DNA of 64,000 nucleotides from Thalassotalea euphylliae (GCF_003390375.1 NZ_QUOT01000001.1:1054001-1118000); one strand, 5' to 3'. Shown: positions 34,336-44,603, counted from the stretch's first letter. Numbers and translations are program-made. Notes: a model not told the origin generated them from the letters alone.

Positions 34336-35088
34336 TTAAGCTAGCAGTCGCTCTACATAGGGGCGAACGGCACTTACTGTTGTGCAATGATTGGGAATAG
34401 AAACACTGCGGTAACCATCACCTAAGAATGCGCGATCAATTTCAATTAATACGCCCGTTTCACTGCCATTATCTACAAAGGTCACTTCCAGTTCGCGAGC
34501 GCCAAATAGCGAACAGCTCTGTGGTTTAAACTCATATTCTTGGTAGCAAGGTAAGTGAGATGCAAAACCATGGCCACGCACTTGCCCCGCTTCAATATCA
34601 ATTTTAAATAATGAGTAGCCGCTTTGTTCCACTAACTCTAATACTGCTAATTGAGTGGCTGAAGGGTGAATAAACAAGCTGTCTTTATCTGAGCCGTCTA
34701 ATCCATTTTTAATATCTAAGCCGGTTTGCAGCCAAACTTTGGAAACATGTTGGCCAAACAGTTCAGTCGCTGGTGTTTCTGGATGCAAAGTTAAAGTGAA
34801 CTGACGGGTAATGACTTCACCCGGTGCCACCGTAATATTGAGTTCTTGATGCCAATGCTGCAGCACGATGCTTTTATTGTAAGTCACTTCTTCATCACCA
34901 ACATCCGCTTCGGCTTTAGCCTGTGCCATCACCGCAAGTTCTAGCCCATTAAGCTCTTGCGCAACTTCACCACCAGTAATGACCACTTCAACATCGAAGT
35001 CATCGCCAGCGCGCATTGTATCTGACAGTAAAATCGCATCGACTTTTGCTTTACCAATGCCAACACTGGCTAATAGTTTCTTTAACAT
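34336..35088 (-). CDS. Spo0M-family (arrestin-like) protein
   Basis: 250 aa, cytosolic. MLKKLLASVGIGKAKVDAILL, then RAGDDFDVEVVITGGEVAQELNGL with two beta-sandwich halves, is the Spo0M/SpoOM signature. In Bacillus the family modulates sporulation; in Gram-negative bacteria its role is unknown. The start lies 30 bp after the monooxygenase gene in the same direction, suggesting co-transcription. Confidence 0.82.
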   Translation of the reverse strand: MLKKLLASVGIGKAKVDAILLSDTMRAGDDFDVEVVITGGEVAQELNGLELAVMAQAKAEADVGDEEVTYNKSIVLQHWHQELNITVAPGEVITRQFTLTLHPETPATELFGQHVSKVWLQTGLDIKNGLDGSDKDSLFIHPSATQLAVLELVEQSGYSLFKIDIEAGQVRGHGFASHLPCYQEYEFKPQSCSLFGARELEVTFVDNGSETGVLIEIDRAFLGDGYRSVSIPNHCTTVSAVRPYVERLLA

Positions 35089-35117
35089 GATTAATTCCTT
35101 AATTTGACTCGAGCCTG

Positions 35118-35411
35118 TTAATCGCTCACTTCACTTAAACCTAAATTTTGATAGTGCCGTACAACATTTTCGCTGATCTTCCCCCAATGGGACTGTTTTG
35201 CTCGGATTTGATGTTGCTCGAACGCCGCTTGATCAACAAACTCTTCATACACATTAAACCGGTTCGCATATTGTTGCGCGGGCTCGACATTAAATACTAA
35301 GCAGCCGGGCTCAGCTCTGGTCAGTTCGATATGCCGTTCAAGCGCTTCTTTAACTAGGCTCAATTCACTTAGAGGCACTTCAATATAGCCTTGTAAGATT
35401 ACCTTGGACAT
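35118..35411 (-). CDS. Antibiotic biosynthesis monooxygenase (ABM) family protein
   Basis: 97 aa. ABM ferredoxin-like dimer fold: VILQGYIEVPLSELSLVKEAL, LTRAEPGCLVFNVE and FNVYEEFVDQAAFEQHQ. The family includes YgiN-type quinol monooxygenases. The window has a second ABM gene at 38233-38544. Confidence 0.85.
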   Translation of the reverse strand: MSKVILQGYIEVPLSELSLVKEALERHIELTRAEPGCLVFNVEPAQQYANRFNVYEEFVDQAAFEQHQIRAKQSHWGKISENVVRHYQNLGLSEVSD

Positions 35412-35480
35412 TAGGGTTAGTACCTTTTTGATGTTGTTGTTATGACAGTTAACGCTTTGATTAGTATACGAATGGCTGTG

Positions 35481-35723
35481 TTAGCTGAAACCATTAAAAA
35501 CAGCAATTAGAACGATGGCAATAGTAAAGGTGGCAACGCCTGCAAACAGGCAATGGTTTTTCATTTGCTGAGATACTGGGCTTCTTGGATATGTGCCTAA
35601 ACTCACCAGTTTTAACACGCTAAAGCCTACCCCATATAAAAGGCGATCAACAATAAGCTCAACCACAAGGTAGCGAACAAGACTCATAATAAATCGACCG
35701 ATTGGTGCTAGTGCTTCTTCCAT
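35481..35723 (-). CDS. Small membrane protein, unknown function
   Basis: 80 aa with two hydrophobic segments (SLVRYLVVELIVDRLLYGVGFSVLKL and LFAGVATFTIAIVLIAVF). A good GGGAAGG lies before the ATG. Family not recognised. Confidence 0.65.
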   Translation of the reverse strand: MEEALAPIGRFIMSLVRYLVVELIVDRLLYGVGFSVLKLVSLGTYPRSPVSQQMKNHCLFAGVATFTIAIVLIAVFNGFS

Positions 35724-35935
35724 AACCTTCCCTGCCTGATATTTCTTTTGGCTAGTTATTTATATACCTAGTTATTTCTTTACCTAGTTAACTGTATAAG
35801 GGGGTTTAGTTATTTTTCAATGGCTGAAATTGTAAAATAAATTAACCACAATAAAGACATCTTAATGTGTAGCTTTTTATTTTGTTGACTTGCCGTTAGA
35901 ATGAGCGGCTTTGTTAATCATTCGCTGAGTTTCGT

Positions 35936-37297
35936 TTGTTGTCTTTAATTCACTTATCTTGTCGTCGCCCTATTGCTAAGCTTTCAGGTGTTAACCGAAA
36001 AAGCCCAATACAATGGCTAGGCGCGCTATCGCTAGGCTTGATGCTAAATGGCTATGCTCAAGCAAACGAGACAAGTTCGAAGCAACGAGTAAAAACGCAG
36101 TCAATCACTAGCTTTAACAACACATTAGCAAGAAAAGTTAGGCATACGCTCAATAAATACAGTATTCCTGGCGGTGCTTATGCCATTGTCCGCGGCGACC
36201 GTATCGCAGCAATTGAAACCTTTGGTCATATCGACAAAGAAAAAAGCCAAAAAGTGAATTACAGTACTGTGTTTCGATTAGCGTCAGTGTCGAAACCTTT
36301 TGCGGCAACACTAACCACTATGTTGGCACATGAGCAAAAGCTATCGCTGAACGACCCGATCACAAAATACGTTCCCCATTTTCAGTTAAAAACCACGGGG
36401 AAAGCAGAAAAGATAAAGCTCAAACACATTCTCAGCCATACCAGTGGCTTAATGCCAAATACTTACGATAACCTACTCCATGAAAAGTGGAGCATGGACA
36501 AGGTGATAGGCCGTTTTAATCGCCTTGATCCAATATGTGAGCCAGAAAAGTGCTATGGCTATCAGAATATTGCGTATGGTTTTTTGCAACCGGCCATCGA
36601 AGCTAGCCAAGAAAAGAGCTATGCCGAGCTGCTCGAAGAAAAAGTGTTTAAGCCGCTAAACATGGCCAATGCCAGCGTTGGTATTGGGGTGTATCGCGAT
36701 AACAGCAACACCGCGAAGCCTCATATTTTACGCAAACGTATTAAAACCGGTAAAAAAGACAAACAAGGGAATGCCATCAGGCGTTATGTGTGGCGTGAAG
36801 TTTATGTTTCACCTGATTACTACAAAGTTGAGCCTGCAGCTGGCGTAAATGCCAGTATCACCGATTTGGCGAACTGGTTAATTGCCAACCTAGGCCACAA
36901 ACCAGAAGTGCTTTCACCGGCATTGTTGGCGGATTTGACCACGCCACGAATCCGCACTCGCAAAGACCTGAAGCGCCGCCACTGGCGCTCACATCTTAAA
37001 GATGCCCACTATGGTTATGGCTGGCGTGTTTATCAATTTGACGATTACCCGATTATTTACCATTCCGGCTGGGTTGAAGGGTTCCGCGCCGATATTGGCT
37101 ACTCGCCTGACTTAGGTGTGGGATTTGCGATATTAATTAATGCTGAGTCTAATGCGATCAATAAAATTTCCAGCGACTTTTGGGCAAGTGCAGATAAAAT
37201 TGCTGTACCTCAGCAGACTAAAAATATCGCTCAAACAACAGAATCACACAACCAAGCTGAAAGGCATGAAGGCAAAGCATTTGCCAATCACTTTTAG
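35936..37297 (+). CDS. Serine hydrolase, class C beta-lactamase family
   Basis: About 450 aa. The start is uncertain: no ATG precedes the hydrophobic core (WLGALSLGLMLNGYAQA), so TTG at 35936 (weak GAG upstream) is used. Signal peptide followed by the penicillin-recognising fold: the nucleophile motif SxxK in ASVSKPF (about residues 117-120), YxN in YQNIAYGF, and HxG in HSGWVEGF. Periplasmic. Substrate could be a D-Ala peptide or an ester; true beta-lactam resistance is not shown. Its stop codon falls in a 7-bp tandem repeat. Confidence 0.82.
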   Translation: MLSLIHLSCRRPIAKLSGVNRKSPIQWLGALSLGLMLNGYAQANETSSKQRVKTQSITSFNNTLARKVRHTLNKYSIPGGAYAIVRGDRIAAIETFGHIDKEKSQKVNYSTVFRLASVSKPFAATLTTMLAHEQKLSLNDPITKYVPHFQLKTTGKAEKIKLKHILSHTSGLMPNTYDNLLHEKWSMDKVIGRFNRLDPICEPEKCYGYQNIAYGFLQPAIEASQEKSYAELLEEKVFKPLNMANASVGIGVYRDNSNTAKPHILRKRIKTGKKDKQGNAIRRYVWREVYVSPDYYKVEPAAGVNASITDLANWLIANLGHKPEVLSPALLADLTTPRIRTRKDLKRRHWRSHLKDAHYGYGWRVYQFDDYPIIYHSGWVEGFRADIGYSPDLGVGFAILINAESNAINKISSDFWASADKIAVPQQTKNIAQTTESHNQAERHEGKAFANHF

Positions 37298-37348
37298 CCT
37301 TTAGCCTTTAGCCTTTAGCCTTTAGCCTTTAGCCTTTAGCCTTTAGCC
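37293..37348. repeat. Tandem 7-bp repeat, eight copies of TTTAGCC
   Basis: Eight identical heptamers (37293-37348, 56 bp) lie between two convergent genes. The serine hydrolase stop (TAG at 37295) and the SDR stop (complement of 37336-37338) both fall inside the repeat. Slippage in a 7-bp unit could alter the array length easily. Confidence 0.95.
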
Positions 37349-38160
37349 AAAATGCTATCTAGCCAGCGTGTTGGCAGCAGGCGCTTTAGGTAAGCAAACA
37401 AATAGGTTGGGAAAGTGACGCGATAACGAACTTTCGGGCGCTTACTTTCTAGCGAATGAATCAATGCTTTAGTCACGGCAATCGGTTCTAAAGCAAATTT
37501 TGCATTCGACTCTTCTGCCGCCAAACGCTCTAGCTGCTGTTCATAGCTAGCTCGGTGAATGCTGTTTTCAATATCAATATTGGCCTTAAAGGCTTTTAGC
37601 GCATTTACACGGAACGCGGTATTAATAGGCCCCGGCTCAATCAATATCACTTTAATATCCGTATCAAGTAATTCAAGGCGCAAGGTATCGGTTAGTCCTT
37701 CCAGTGCATATTTTGACGCGTTGTAAGCGCCACGATAAGGCATCGAAACAAAGCCAAGCACTGAGCTACATTGAATAATACGGCCATGCCCCTGCGCGCG
37801 CATTATCGGTAAGACTTGTTTGGTCAGTTCATGCCAACCAAAAACATTGGCATCAAATTGCGCTTTTAATGCCTCTGTAGGCAAATCTTCTAATGCCCCC
37901 GGTTGACCAAATGCCCCATTGTTAAACACATAATCTAACGTGCCACCAGTAATCGCCAAAATCGCCGCCAAAGTGCTAGATATCGAGTCTGTATCGGTAT
38001 AATCAAGGTGGAAAGCGTTGAGCCCTTTTGCTTGTAACACCTCGATATCTTCTGGGTTACGCACGGCCGCAAATACTTGATAGCCACGCGCGTCCAAAGT
38101 TAATGCCGCATGCAAGCCAATGCCGGACGAGCAGCCAGTGATCAGAATCGATTTAGTCAT
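37336..38160 (-). CDS. SDR family oxidoreductase
   Basis: 274 aa. Rossmann motif TGCSSGIG (residues about 8-15), NNGAFGQP, catalytic S in IIQCSSVLGF, YxxxK in YNASKYALEG, and PGPINTAF. NAD(P)-dependent oxidoreductase; substrate unknown. The C-terminus ends LAKG with the stop in the tandem repeat. Confidence 0.87.
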   Translation of the reverse strand: MTKSILITGCSSGIGLHAALTLDARGYQVFAAVRNPEDIEVLQAKGLNAFHLDYTDTDSISSTLAAILAITGGTLDYVFNNGAFGQPGALEDLPTEALKAQFDANVFGWHELTKQVLPIMRAQGHGRIIQCSSVLGFVSMPYRGAYNASKYALEGLTDTLRLELLDTDIKVILIEPGPINTAFRVNALKAFKANIDIENSIHRASYEQQLERLAAEESNAKFALEPIAVTKALIHSLESKRPKVRYRVTFPTYLFAYLKRLLPTRWLDSILAKG

Positions 38161-38232
38161 ATTAATCCAATTTAAGCGTTCAAAAGGCCGATTATTAAGA
38201 GTGAAGAATTTAAGTAAGTGTTAAAGGCAACC

Positions 38233-38544
38233 TTAGATCACTACTTGCGTCATCTCTGCAATGGTAAATGAAGCAATCGCGCCATCCACCGCTTTTAAAT
38301 AAGCTTGCAGCGCTTCAGCCTCCATATGTGCTTGCCAGCTTGCTCTATCTTGCCATGTTTCATAGAACATAAAGTGCGCGGCATTTTCATTGTCTTGATG
38401 CAAGTCGTATCGCAGGCAGCCGTCTTCAGCCAATGTTGGTTTGATCAATTTCTTTAACTCAGATTTCACCAGCTCGATATGATCTGGCTGGGCGTATATA
38501 TGAGCAATCACCGTTAGTGGCTTAGAGCCTTGTGAAAGTGGCAT
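38233..38544 (-). CDS. ABM family putative quinol monooxygenase
   Basis: 103 aa. LTVIAHIYAQPDHIELVKSEL, KPTLAEDGCLRYDLHQD and HFMFYETWQDRASWQAHMEA are the ABM/YgiN pattern. It lies 72 bp upstream of the SDR in the same direction, so both may share a transcript and a redox theme. Confidence 0.87.
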   Translation of the reverse strand: MPLSQGSKPLTVIAHIYAQPDHIELVKSELKKLIKPTLAEDGCLRYDLHQDNENAAHFMFYETWQDRASWQAHMEAEALQAYLKAVDGAIASFTIAEMTQVVI

Positions 38545-38585
38545 AGCCTAGTTCCTTTGATACCAATTAAAATTGTTGGATAGAA

Positions 38586-38621
38586 TAAAAAAGCGACAGG
38601 CTTATGTTAGCCTATCGCTTT
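38586..38621 (-). terminator. Terminator after the M17 aminopeptidase
   Basis: Minus strand AAAGCGATAGGCT and AGCCTGTCGCTTT with a 6-nt loop, one mismatch, then TTT. Confidence 0.75.
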
Positions 38622-38674
38622 ATAACTTGCTGCTTTTTCTTACGATTTTTACTTAGTTAACAGCTAAACTAAAA

Positions 38675-40042
38675 TTAACTAAAACGTGATTGTAAGTAAC
38701 CAAATACCGCGCGAATACCAAAGGCTTCACCACCTTTTGGTCGGCCCGGCAAGGCACGAACGTTGTAGGCCATTACATCGAAATGACACCAGTCAGTCTC
38801 TTTCGGTAAAAACTCTTGAAGATAAAGCGCTGCGGTAATCGCGCCGCCAAATGGGCCATTGGCACAGTTGGTCATATCGGCAATATCACTTTTTAGCATA
38901 TCGCGATAAGCTTGGTGCAGCGGCATACGCCATACTGGGTCTTGCACGCCTTCACCTGCTTGGCTAATACCGTTTGCCGTTTCATCTTTTGTCGCAAAAA
39001 AGCCTGGTAACTCTGTACCTAAGGCGACACGCATCGCACCTGTTAAGGTTGCAAAGTCGATAATCAGCTCAGGCTTTTCATCTGCTGCATCGGCTAATGC
39101 GTCACATAACACTAAACGCCCTTCCGCATCGGTATTATCAATCTCTACATTTAAGCCAGTGCGGGTGGTGATCACATCGCCCGGTCGAAAGGCATTACCG
39201 GCAATAGCATTTTCAACTGCGGGGATCATCACCCGCAATTGCACGTTTAAACCAAATGCCATAATCATTCGTGCTAAGCCCAGTACATGGGCTGCGCCGC
39301 CCATGTCTTTCTTCATTAAGCGCATACCTGAGGCTGGTTTTACGTCTAAACCACCGCTATCAAAACATACGCCTTTACCCACTAAGGTCACTTTCGGTGC
39401 ATCACTGTTACCCCAACGTAAATCTAATAGGCGCGGTGCATGGCAACTAGCGCGACCAACAGCATGAATCGTTGGGTAGTTCTCTGTTAACAACTCATCA
39501 CCAACGACTTCGCTAAAGCTGGCACCAAATTCTTCTGCTAAGGCCTGACATGTTTGTGCTAGATGCTGCGGCATCATATCTGCCGCTGGCGTGTTTACTA
39601 AGTCTCGGACTAAAGCTGTGGCTTCACTTAGCTTGATGGCTTCGTCCACCAATACCTGCTTACCAACGGCTAAAACAGGTAATGTTTTCGCATGTTTTTC
39701 ATTGGTAAGGTAACGGTCGAAACGATAGCCACCGACACACCAACCAAAGGCAACTGCTGAGTTATTGGCTTCATCCGTTTCCAATAAGTACTGACCAGCA
39801 GGTAACTTATTCACCAAATCGCCACAAGCAAAGTATTCGCTCGCGTCGTTAACCACCATAACGGCAGCCGCTAAACTACCGGACTCATTTGGGATAGTGG
39901 CTAAACCTTTACCCTGATAGCCTGTGGTTGCAAGCCAAGTTTGCGTTGCTGCTCTTTGTTTACCCAACCATGCGTCATATGCATCATTAGTCAGCACGTA
40001 TAATGGAATGCCTGTGCTTTGTGCGTTAATTAGTTGTGACAT
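38675..40042 (-). CDS. Leucyl aminopeptidase family (M17)
   Basis: 455 aa. C-terminal catalytic domain with the two-metal site: KGVCFDSGGLDVKPASGMRLMKKDMGG, then IDNTDAEGRLVLCDAL (the family signature NTDAEGRL) and LTGAMRVALG. The N-terminal half is shorter than in PepA, closer to PepB-like forms. Cytosolic hydrolase of N-terminal residues and dipeptides. Confidence 0.9.
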   Translation of the reverse strand: MSQLINAQSTGIPLYVLTNDAYDAWLGKQRAATQTWLATTGYQGKGLATIPNESGSLAAAVMVVNDASEYFACGDLVNKLPAGQYLLETDEANNSAVAFGWCVGGYRFDRYLTNEKHAKTLPVLAVGKQVLVDEAIKLSEATALVRDLVNTPAADMMPQHLAQTCQALAEEFGASFSEVVGDELLTENYPTIHAVGRASCHAPRLLDLRWGNSDAPKVTLVGKGVCFDSGGLDVKPASGMRLMKKDMGGAAHVLGLARMIMAFGLNVQLRVMIPAVENAIAGNAFRPGDVITTRTGLNVEIDNTDAEGRLVLCDALADAADEKPELIIDFATLTGAMRVALGTELPGFFATKDETANGISQAGEGVQDPVWRMPLHQAYRDMLKSDIADMTNCANGPFGGAITAALYLQEFLPKETDWCHFDVMAYNVRALPGRPKGGEAFGIRAVFGYLQSRFS

Positions 40043-40207
40043 AAGAATTCTCTGATTAGATGTCCTTTATAAAAATTAGTGCAACGTTAAACAAATTGCA
40101 GGCAGAGGTAAACGGTTGATGATGAAGAAACGAGTAGTTGAATATTTTCTCTTCTACCTAGAAAGCAGATTCAATGATTTAAACAATGAAAATTACTGCG
40201 ATAACAT

Positions 40208-40238
40208 AAAAAGGGAGCGACTTACTCGCTCCCTTTTT
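40208..40238 (-). terminator. Terminator after TonB receptor
   Basis: AAAAAGGGAGCGA and TCGCTCCCTTTTT with a 5-nt loop, 25 bp past the receptor stop. Confidence 0.85.
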
Positions 40239-40260
40239 CCGTATTTAAAGCGACTTTAGA

Positions 40261-42633
40261 TTAAAACGATTTTCTAAAGGTTACGCCAAATGTACGCGGC
40301 TGATTGGTGCTAAAACCCAAACGTGCACGGCCACCGCGCTCACGATCAAGTGCTAAGTTAGCATTTTCATCGGTTAGGTTGTTAATGTAGGCCACTAACT
40401 CCCAGTCTTCATAGATTAAACCAGAGCTAACATTTAGCACTTGGTAATCGTCAAGCTCAAGATCTAACTCAGTCACTTCAATACCTGTTGCGCCGCCAAA
40501 TGCTAGGCCAGACACAAAGTTACCGGCACCTGCCACTTGATCACTCGGTTGAGTAATTCTGTCGCCAACGTATTGCAATGACGCAGAAACATAAGTGTAC
40601 TCAGAGCCAAATAACGGCTTAGCTAAGTCGTAAGTACCGGCGATTGAGAATTGCACTTCAGGTACAGAAGCTAAGCGGTTACCGTCTTGCACGCCGCCTA
40701 AGACTTCACCCGCAGAGTTTAGCACCGTCGAGTCAAACTCCGCTTCTAACACTGAGCCCGATAGCGTTAGGTATAACTGCTCGGTTGCTTGGCGCGTTAC
40801 TTCAAATTCAACACCTGCAGTGTGCGCTTCAGGTACGTTAAATGAAATACGTGATGAACATGAACCCGCATCTAAAGTGACTTGTAAGTTATCAATGTCG
40901 GTGTAGAACACAGCAACATTAGCGCTCCACTTTTGCGTTTGCGCTTTCGCACCAACTTCATAGTTGACTAGCTCTTCGTCGTTATAGGACTGGAAGTCAC
41001 CAAACACCGCTAAATCTTGCGGATCACACAAGCTACGGTTAAGTGGGTCGTTAACCCCACCTAAACGGAAACCTTGTGAGATTTGCGCGTTCAAATTTAC
41101 CGTTTCGTTTAAGGTGTAATTGGCAATTAACCTTGAAGTGAAACCGTCTGACTCGGTTGAGTCGACTTGATCATCGCCATTAGAGAACACACCACCTGTA
41201 GTAAAGCGTCGAGTTTCTTCATAATCGTAGAAACGAGTGCCTGCAGTTAGTACTAAGCGATCGCTGACATCGTAGTTAATTTCCGCAAAAACAGCCACTT
41301 GCTCTAAATCATAAGGCAATACGGCATTGTAAGGTGAATCACTTGGGAAACCATTGGCTGTCGCGGCAGCAACGCCTGCACCTAGTGCTTGGTCAGTAAA
41401 GGCATCGTAACCCGGTGTTGGCAAAAACTGGCCGTATTCACGTTGAGTGTCTGAATAAAAAGCACCAACTAACCACTGAAAAGCGCTGTCGGTGTTTGAG
41501 CTGAATCTTAACTCAAAGGTGTCTTGTTCAATATCCGTGCGATCTTGTAAGTTTGACGGTAAAACAAAAGCTTCTTCAGGAAAGCCTAAATCAATACTGA
41601 TGCTACCGGTTAGCGCACTGGCATCGCGACTGACTAATATTTCGCGATCGGTGTAGCTATAAACAAAGGTCGCATCAAAGGTATCTAAATTCAACTCGGC
41701 GGTTAAATCAACAATCGTGGTATCGTCTTCAAAGCTTTCATCTAGCAATAAAAACTGCTCACGCTCGTTAAAATCAATCGCGGGGCGTGTTGTGGTAAAC
41801 GGGTTAGCATAAAGGTTAAATGCTTCCTGACGATTAAAGCCATCGGTTTCAATGCTTTGGAAGATCACACGAGGTGTGATCGTAAGGTTATCTAGTGGCT
41901 GCCACTTAAGTGCAATACGACCACCGGTGCGGTTACCACTGTTAACATCATCATCTTTGCCATCAGGCGTGTAGGCATCAATAAAACCGGCATATTCGGT
42001 TGAATAGGCAACAGCGCGAAGCGCTAAAGTATCGTCGACAAGCGGCACATTAACCATACCTTTAAGGTGGCCACCAACTTCACCGTCCGTTAGCTTGTTA
42101 ACATTACCTTCAAATGAGCCTTCAAAAGTATCTAACTCTGGCTGGTTGGTAATGTAACGTACGGTACCGCCAATTGAGCCTGAGCCAAATAGCGTACCTT
42201 GCGGGCCACGCAGGGTTTCAACGCGGTTTAAATCATATAAATCAATATCAGGGGTAAATAGTGATAAAGAAATCACGCTTTCATCAAGGTAAACCCCGAC
42301 CTGCTCTTTTACACCGGGTTGGTCACGAACAATCTGACCGGCAGAGACACCACGAAGCGCCACTTGGCTTTGCCCAGGCCCTAAGTTTTGAATAGTAAGA
42401 CCCGCAACATTACGAGAGAGCTCTTCGAGATTAGTCGCACCAGCACGTTCAATATCCGCTTGAGTTTGTGCGTTAACAGAGAATGGAACTTCTTTAATAC
42501 TGGCAGCACGTTTGGTGGCGGTAACAACGATTTTTTCAACTTCGTCGCTGTCGTTTTGCTGTGCATACACTGGAGAGGCCAATGTCCCTAAGACCGCGCT
42601 GATCAGCGCAGGCAACTTGGCTTTTTTATACAT
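40261..42633 (-). CDS. TonB-dependent receptor
   Basis: 790 aa with AAGGAAG before the ATG. Signal peptide (ends SPVYA), TonB box VEKIVVTATKR, plug domain (GATNLEELSRNVAGL, VALRGVSAG, VETLRGPQGTLFGSGSIGG) and a barrel ending RTFGVTFRKSF. It belongs to the large-substrate receptor group; the substrate is unknown. Transcription runs away from the divergent LysR region. Confidence 0.87.
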   Translation of the reverse strand: MYKKAKLPALISAVLGTLASPVYAQQNDSDEVEKIVVTATKRAASIKEVPFSVNAQTQADIERAGATNLEELSRNVAGLTIQNLGPGQSQVALRGVSAGQIVRDQPGVKEQVGVYLDESVISLSLFTPDIDLYDLNRVETLRGPQGTLFGSGSIGGTVRYITNQPELDTFEGSFEGNVNKLTDGEVGGHLKGMVNVPLVDDTLALRAVAYSTEYAGFIDAYTPDGKDDDVNSGNRTGGRIALKWQPLDNLTITPRVIFQSIETDGFNRQEAFNLYANPFTTTRPAIDFNEREQFLLLDESFEDDTTIVDLTAELNLDTFDATFVYSYTDREILVSRDASALTGSISIDLGFPEEAFVLPSNLQDRTDIEQDTFELRFSSNTDSAFQWLVGAFYSDTQREYGQFLPTPGYDAFTDQALGAGVAAATANGFPSDSPYNAVLPYDLEQVAVFAEINYDVSDRLVLTAGTRFYDYEETRRFTTGGVFSNGDDQVDSTESDGFTSRLIANYTLNETVNLNAQISQGFRLGGVNDPLNRSLCDPQDLAVFGDFQSYNDEELVNYEVGAKAQTQKWSANVAVFYTDIDNLQVTLDAGSCSSRISFNVPEAHTAGVEFEVTRQATEQLYLTLSGSVLEAEFDSTVLNSAGEVLGGVQDGNRLASVPEVQFSIAGTYDLAKPLFGSEYTYVSASLQYVGDRITQPSDQVAGAGNFVSGLAFGGATGIEVTELDLELDDYQVLNVSSGLIYEDWELVAYINNLTDENANLALDRERGGRARLGFSTNQPRTFGVTFRKSF

Positions 42634-43038
42634 GTTTTACTTCTTCCTTCAAAGGTTTTTAACTTCCACCTTTCAGATACCGATTAATATCTCCCCTGAA
42701 AAGTCAATACGCCATCGACTTGTTATTGTTTTTATTGTGTTGATTTTAATGATTAGAGCTAAGGTTCTAATGTTTAGCGCTCGATAGATATAAATGAAAA
42801 AAATTCACCTTGCAATCATTATTTACTTATTTTCATCTTTCTAAGTCATTGATAAATAATTGTAAATTTAGATTCGCAAAACTTAGATAACAGCGAACAA
42901 GAGAACGGATAAAATGTGTATTTAGCATCTAATAGCGACTTAATTTAGCGTGCACTTGCAGCCAAATATGAGAATGCAATTAAGAGAGCAAGAGCTAGCT
43001 CTAGAAAATAAAAGCAAACGTTTGAAACTCGAAAACCA
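42634..43038. other. Intergenic region upstream of TonB receptor
   Basis: 405 bp, no gene seen. It holds the receptor promoter and the 3' flank of the LysR gene. No motif I can support. Confidence 0.35.
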
Positions 43039-43932
43039 CTAACTATTTGAACCAATAATTCTGCTTGTAAGCGCCTGTAGCCCCTTACCTTTGTTGACGA
43101 CTTTCCATGCTAAATAACAATCGGCTTCAACGGGCGCATTTTCTGAGGGAATAATCACTAACGCTTTCTGGCTGATAAGCTCGGCAACTCTGGCTTGTGG
43201 TAAAAAGCCAACGCCGAGACCCGCTTTAATGGCAGCGATTTTTTGATGAACGCCGGTAACGTAAAAATGCTGACTCTGTTCAATCACATTACTGGTCCAT
43301 GGAACCGCATTACGAGCAGAGTCATGCACAATTACCGTGCGAAAGTCTTCAATATCCCTGTTACTGACTGGCTGAGGTAAACGCGCAATAGGGTGATCTG
43401 GTGCAGCCACTAGTACCTGAGATAAGCTGCCTAGCGAAACTGTTCGAATACCTTGATGATTTGGCACAGGTGAAGGCGCACCAATGACTAAATCTAGCTT
43501 ATCTTCTTGTAAGGCTTCCCATGTGCCATTCATTACATGCTCGCTAATATCCACCTCAATATTGGGGTAATCAGCCAAAAAGCTAGCCAAAGTATTCATC
43601 AGCGGCTGGCAATCTAAAATAGAATCAATACCGATACGTATTTTCGGCTCCCAGCCATGTGCGATGGTTTGTGCCTGCTCGCTAATTTTACTGACGGCGC
43701 CAAGCACTTTTCGCCCCTCTGCCAATAAGTGTCGGCCGGCCGGCGTTAGCACAGAGCGCCGGCCTTGACGGACAAACAAGGTAATGGACAGCTGCTCTTC
43801 AAGCTTTTGTACGATATAGGACAGTGCCGATGGCACTTTGTTTAACTGCTCTGCCGCAGCGGCAAAGCTACCGCGATTATCAATGGCATCTAGCACTAAC
43901 AAGGCTTCTAACGTGATCGGGCTTTTGTACAT
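43039..43932 (-). CDS. LysR-family transcriptional regulator
   Basis: 297 aa. N-terminal HTH (LEALLVLDAIDNRGSFAAAAEQL, SALSYIVQKLEEQL) and a substrate-binding effector domain. Divergent from DoxX-YqjG-pirin, it is the likely regulator of that redox cluster. LysR next to DoxX and pirin genes is a common arrangement. Confidence 0.88.
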   Translation of the reverse strand: MYKSPITLEALLVLDAIDNRGSFAAAAEQLNKVPSALSYIVQKLEEQLSITLFVRQGRRSVLTPAGRHLLAEGRKVLGAVSKISEQAQTIAHGWEPKIRIGIDSILDCQPLMNTLASFLADYPNIEVDISEHVMNGTWEALQEDKLDLVIGAPSPVPNHQGIRTVSLGSLSQVLVAAPDHPIARLPQPVSNRDIEDFRTVIVHDSARNAVPWTSNVIEQSQHFYVTGVHQKIAAIKAGLGVGFLPQARVAELISQKALVIIPSENAPVEADCYLAWKVVNKGKGLQALTSRIIGSNS

Positions 43933-44114
43933 TTTTGCTCCCTAGACTAGGTAACCAACAATCGTTCAAATTTTTTGAACATATTAGTCAAATAATGCCT
44001 GTTATTCCATCCAAATTAAGCCCGTAGAATACCCTCAACGCTTAAGGAGAGCAGATATAAACCACTCCTTAACGAGCAACTAAAAGACTTTAAACGAATA
44101 CTGAGGATTAACTA

Positions 44115-44561
44115 ATGAACACAGCAACAATCAAAAACTTATTCACATCACAGCAAAATATTTCAACATTACCACTGCGCCTGATCGCCGGCGTTATCTT
44201 TGCGGCCCATGGCGCACAAAAGCTTTTCGCTTGGTTTGGTGGTTATGGCCTTGATGGCACTGGTCAATGGATGGAGTCAATCGGCTTAGCGCCAGGCTAC
44301 TTAATGGCACTGATGGCAGGTAGCGCGGAATTTTTTGGCGGCCTGCTACTCATTGTCGGCTTATTAACTCGCCCTGCTGCATTAGCACTAGCGTTTACTA
44401 TGGTGGTGGCTATTTTCAGTGTACACATTCAAAACGGCTTATTTATGAGCAACAACGGTTACGAATTTGGTTTGTCATTATTGGCCATCAGTGTCGCATT
44501 GGTTTTTCAAGGTGGTGGCCGCTTCGCGCTAGATAACTTAGTAGCAAGTCGCATTAAGTAG
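44115..44561 (+). CDS. DoxX family membrane protein
   Basis: 148 aa with four helices. LIAGVIFAAHGAQKLFAWFGG, MAGSAEFFGGLLLIVGLLTRPAA match DoxX (quinone- or thiosulfate-linked membrane protein). First gene downstream of the divergent LysR; the operator would lie in 43933-44114. Confidence 0.85.
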   Translation: MNTATIKNLFTSQQNISTLPLRLIAGVIFAAHGAQKLFAWFGGYGLDGTGQWMESIGLAPGYLMALMAGSAEFFGGLLLIVGLLTRPAALALAFTMVVAIFSVHIQNGLFMSNNGYEFGLSLLAISVALVFQGGGRFALDNLVASRIK

Positions 44562-44603
44562 TTATGCCAGCACTGAACTATTAATTGTAACTATCAATAT
44601 AAA

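Noticed and set aside
37293..37348. CRISPR-like repeat
   Set aside because: Seven-base unit, directly adjacent copies and no spacers.
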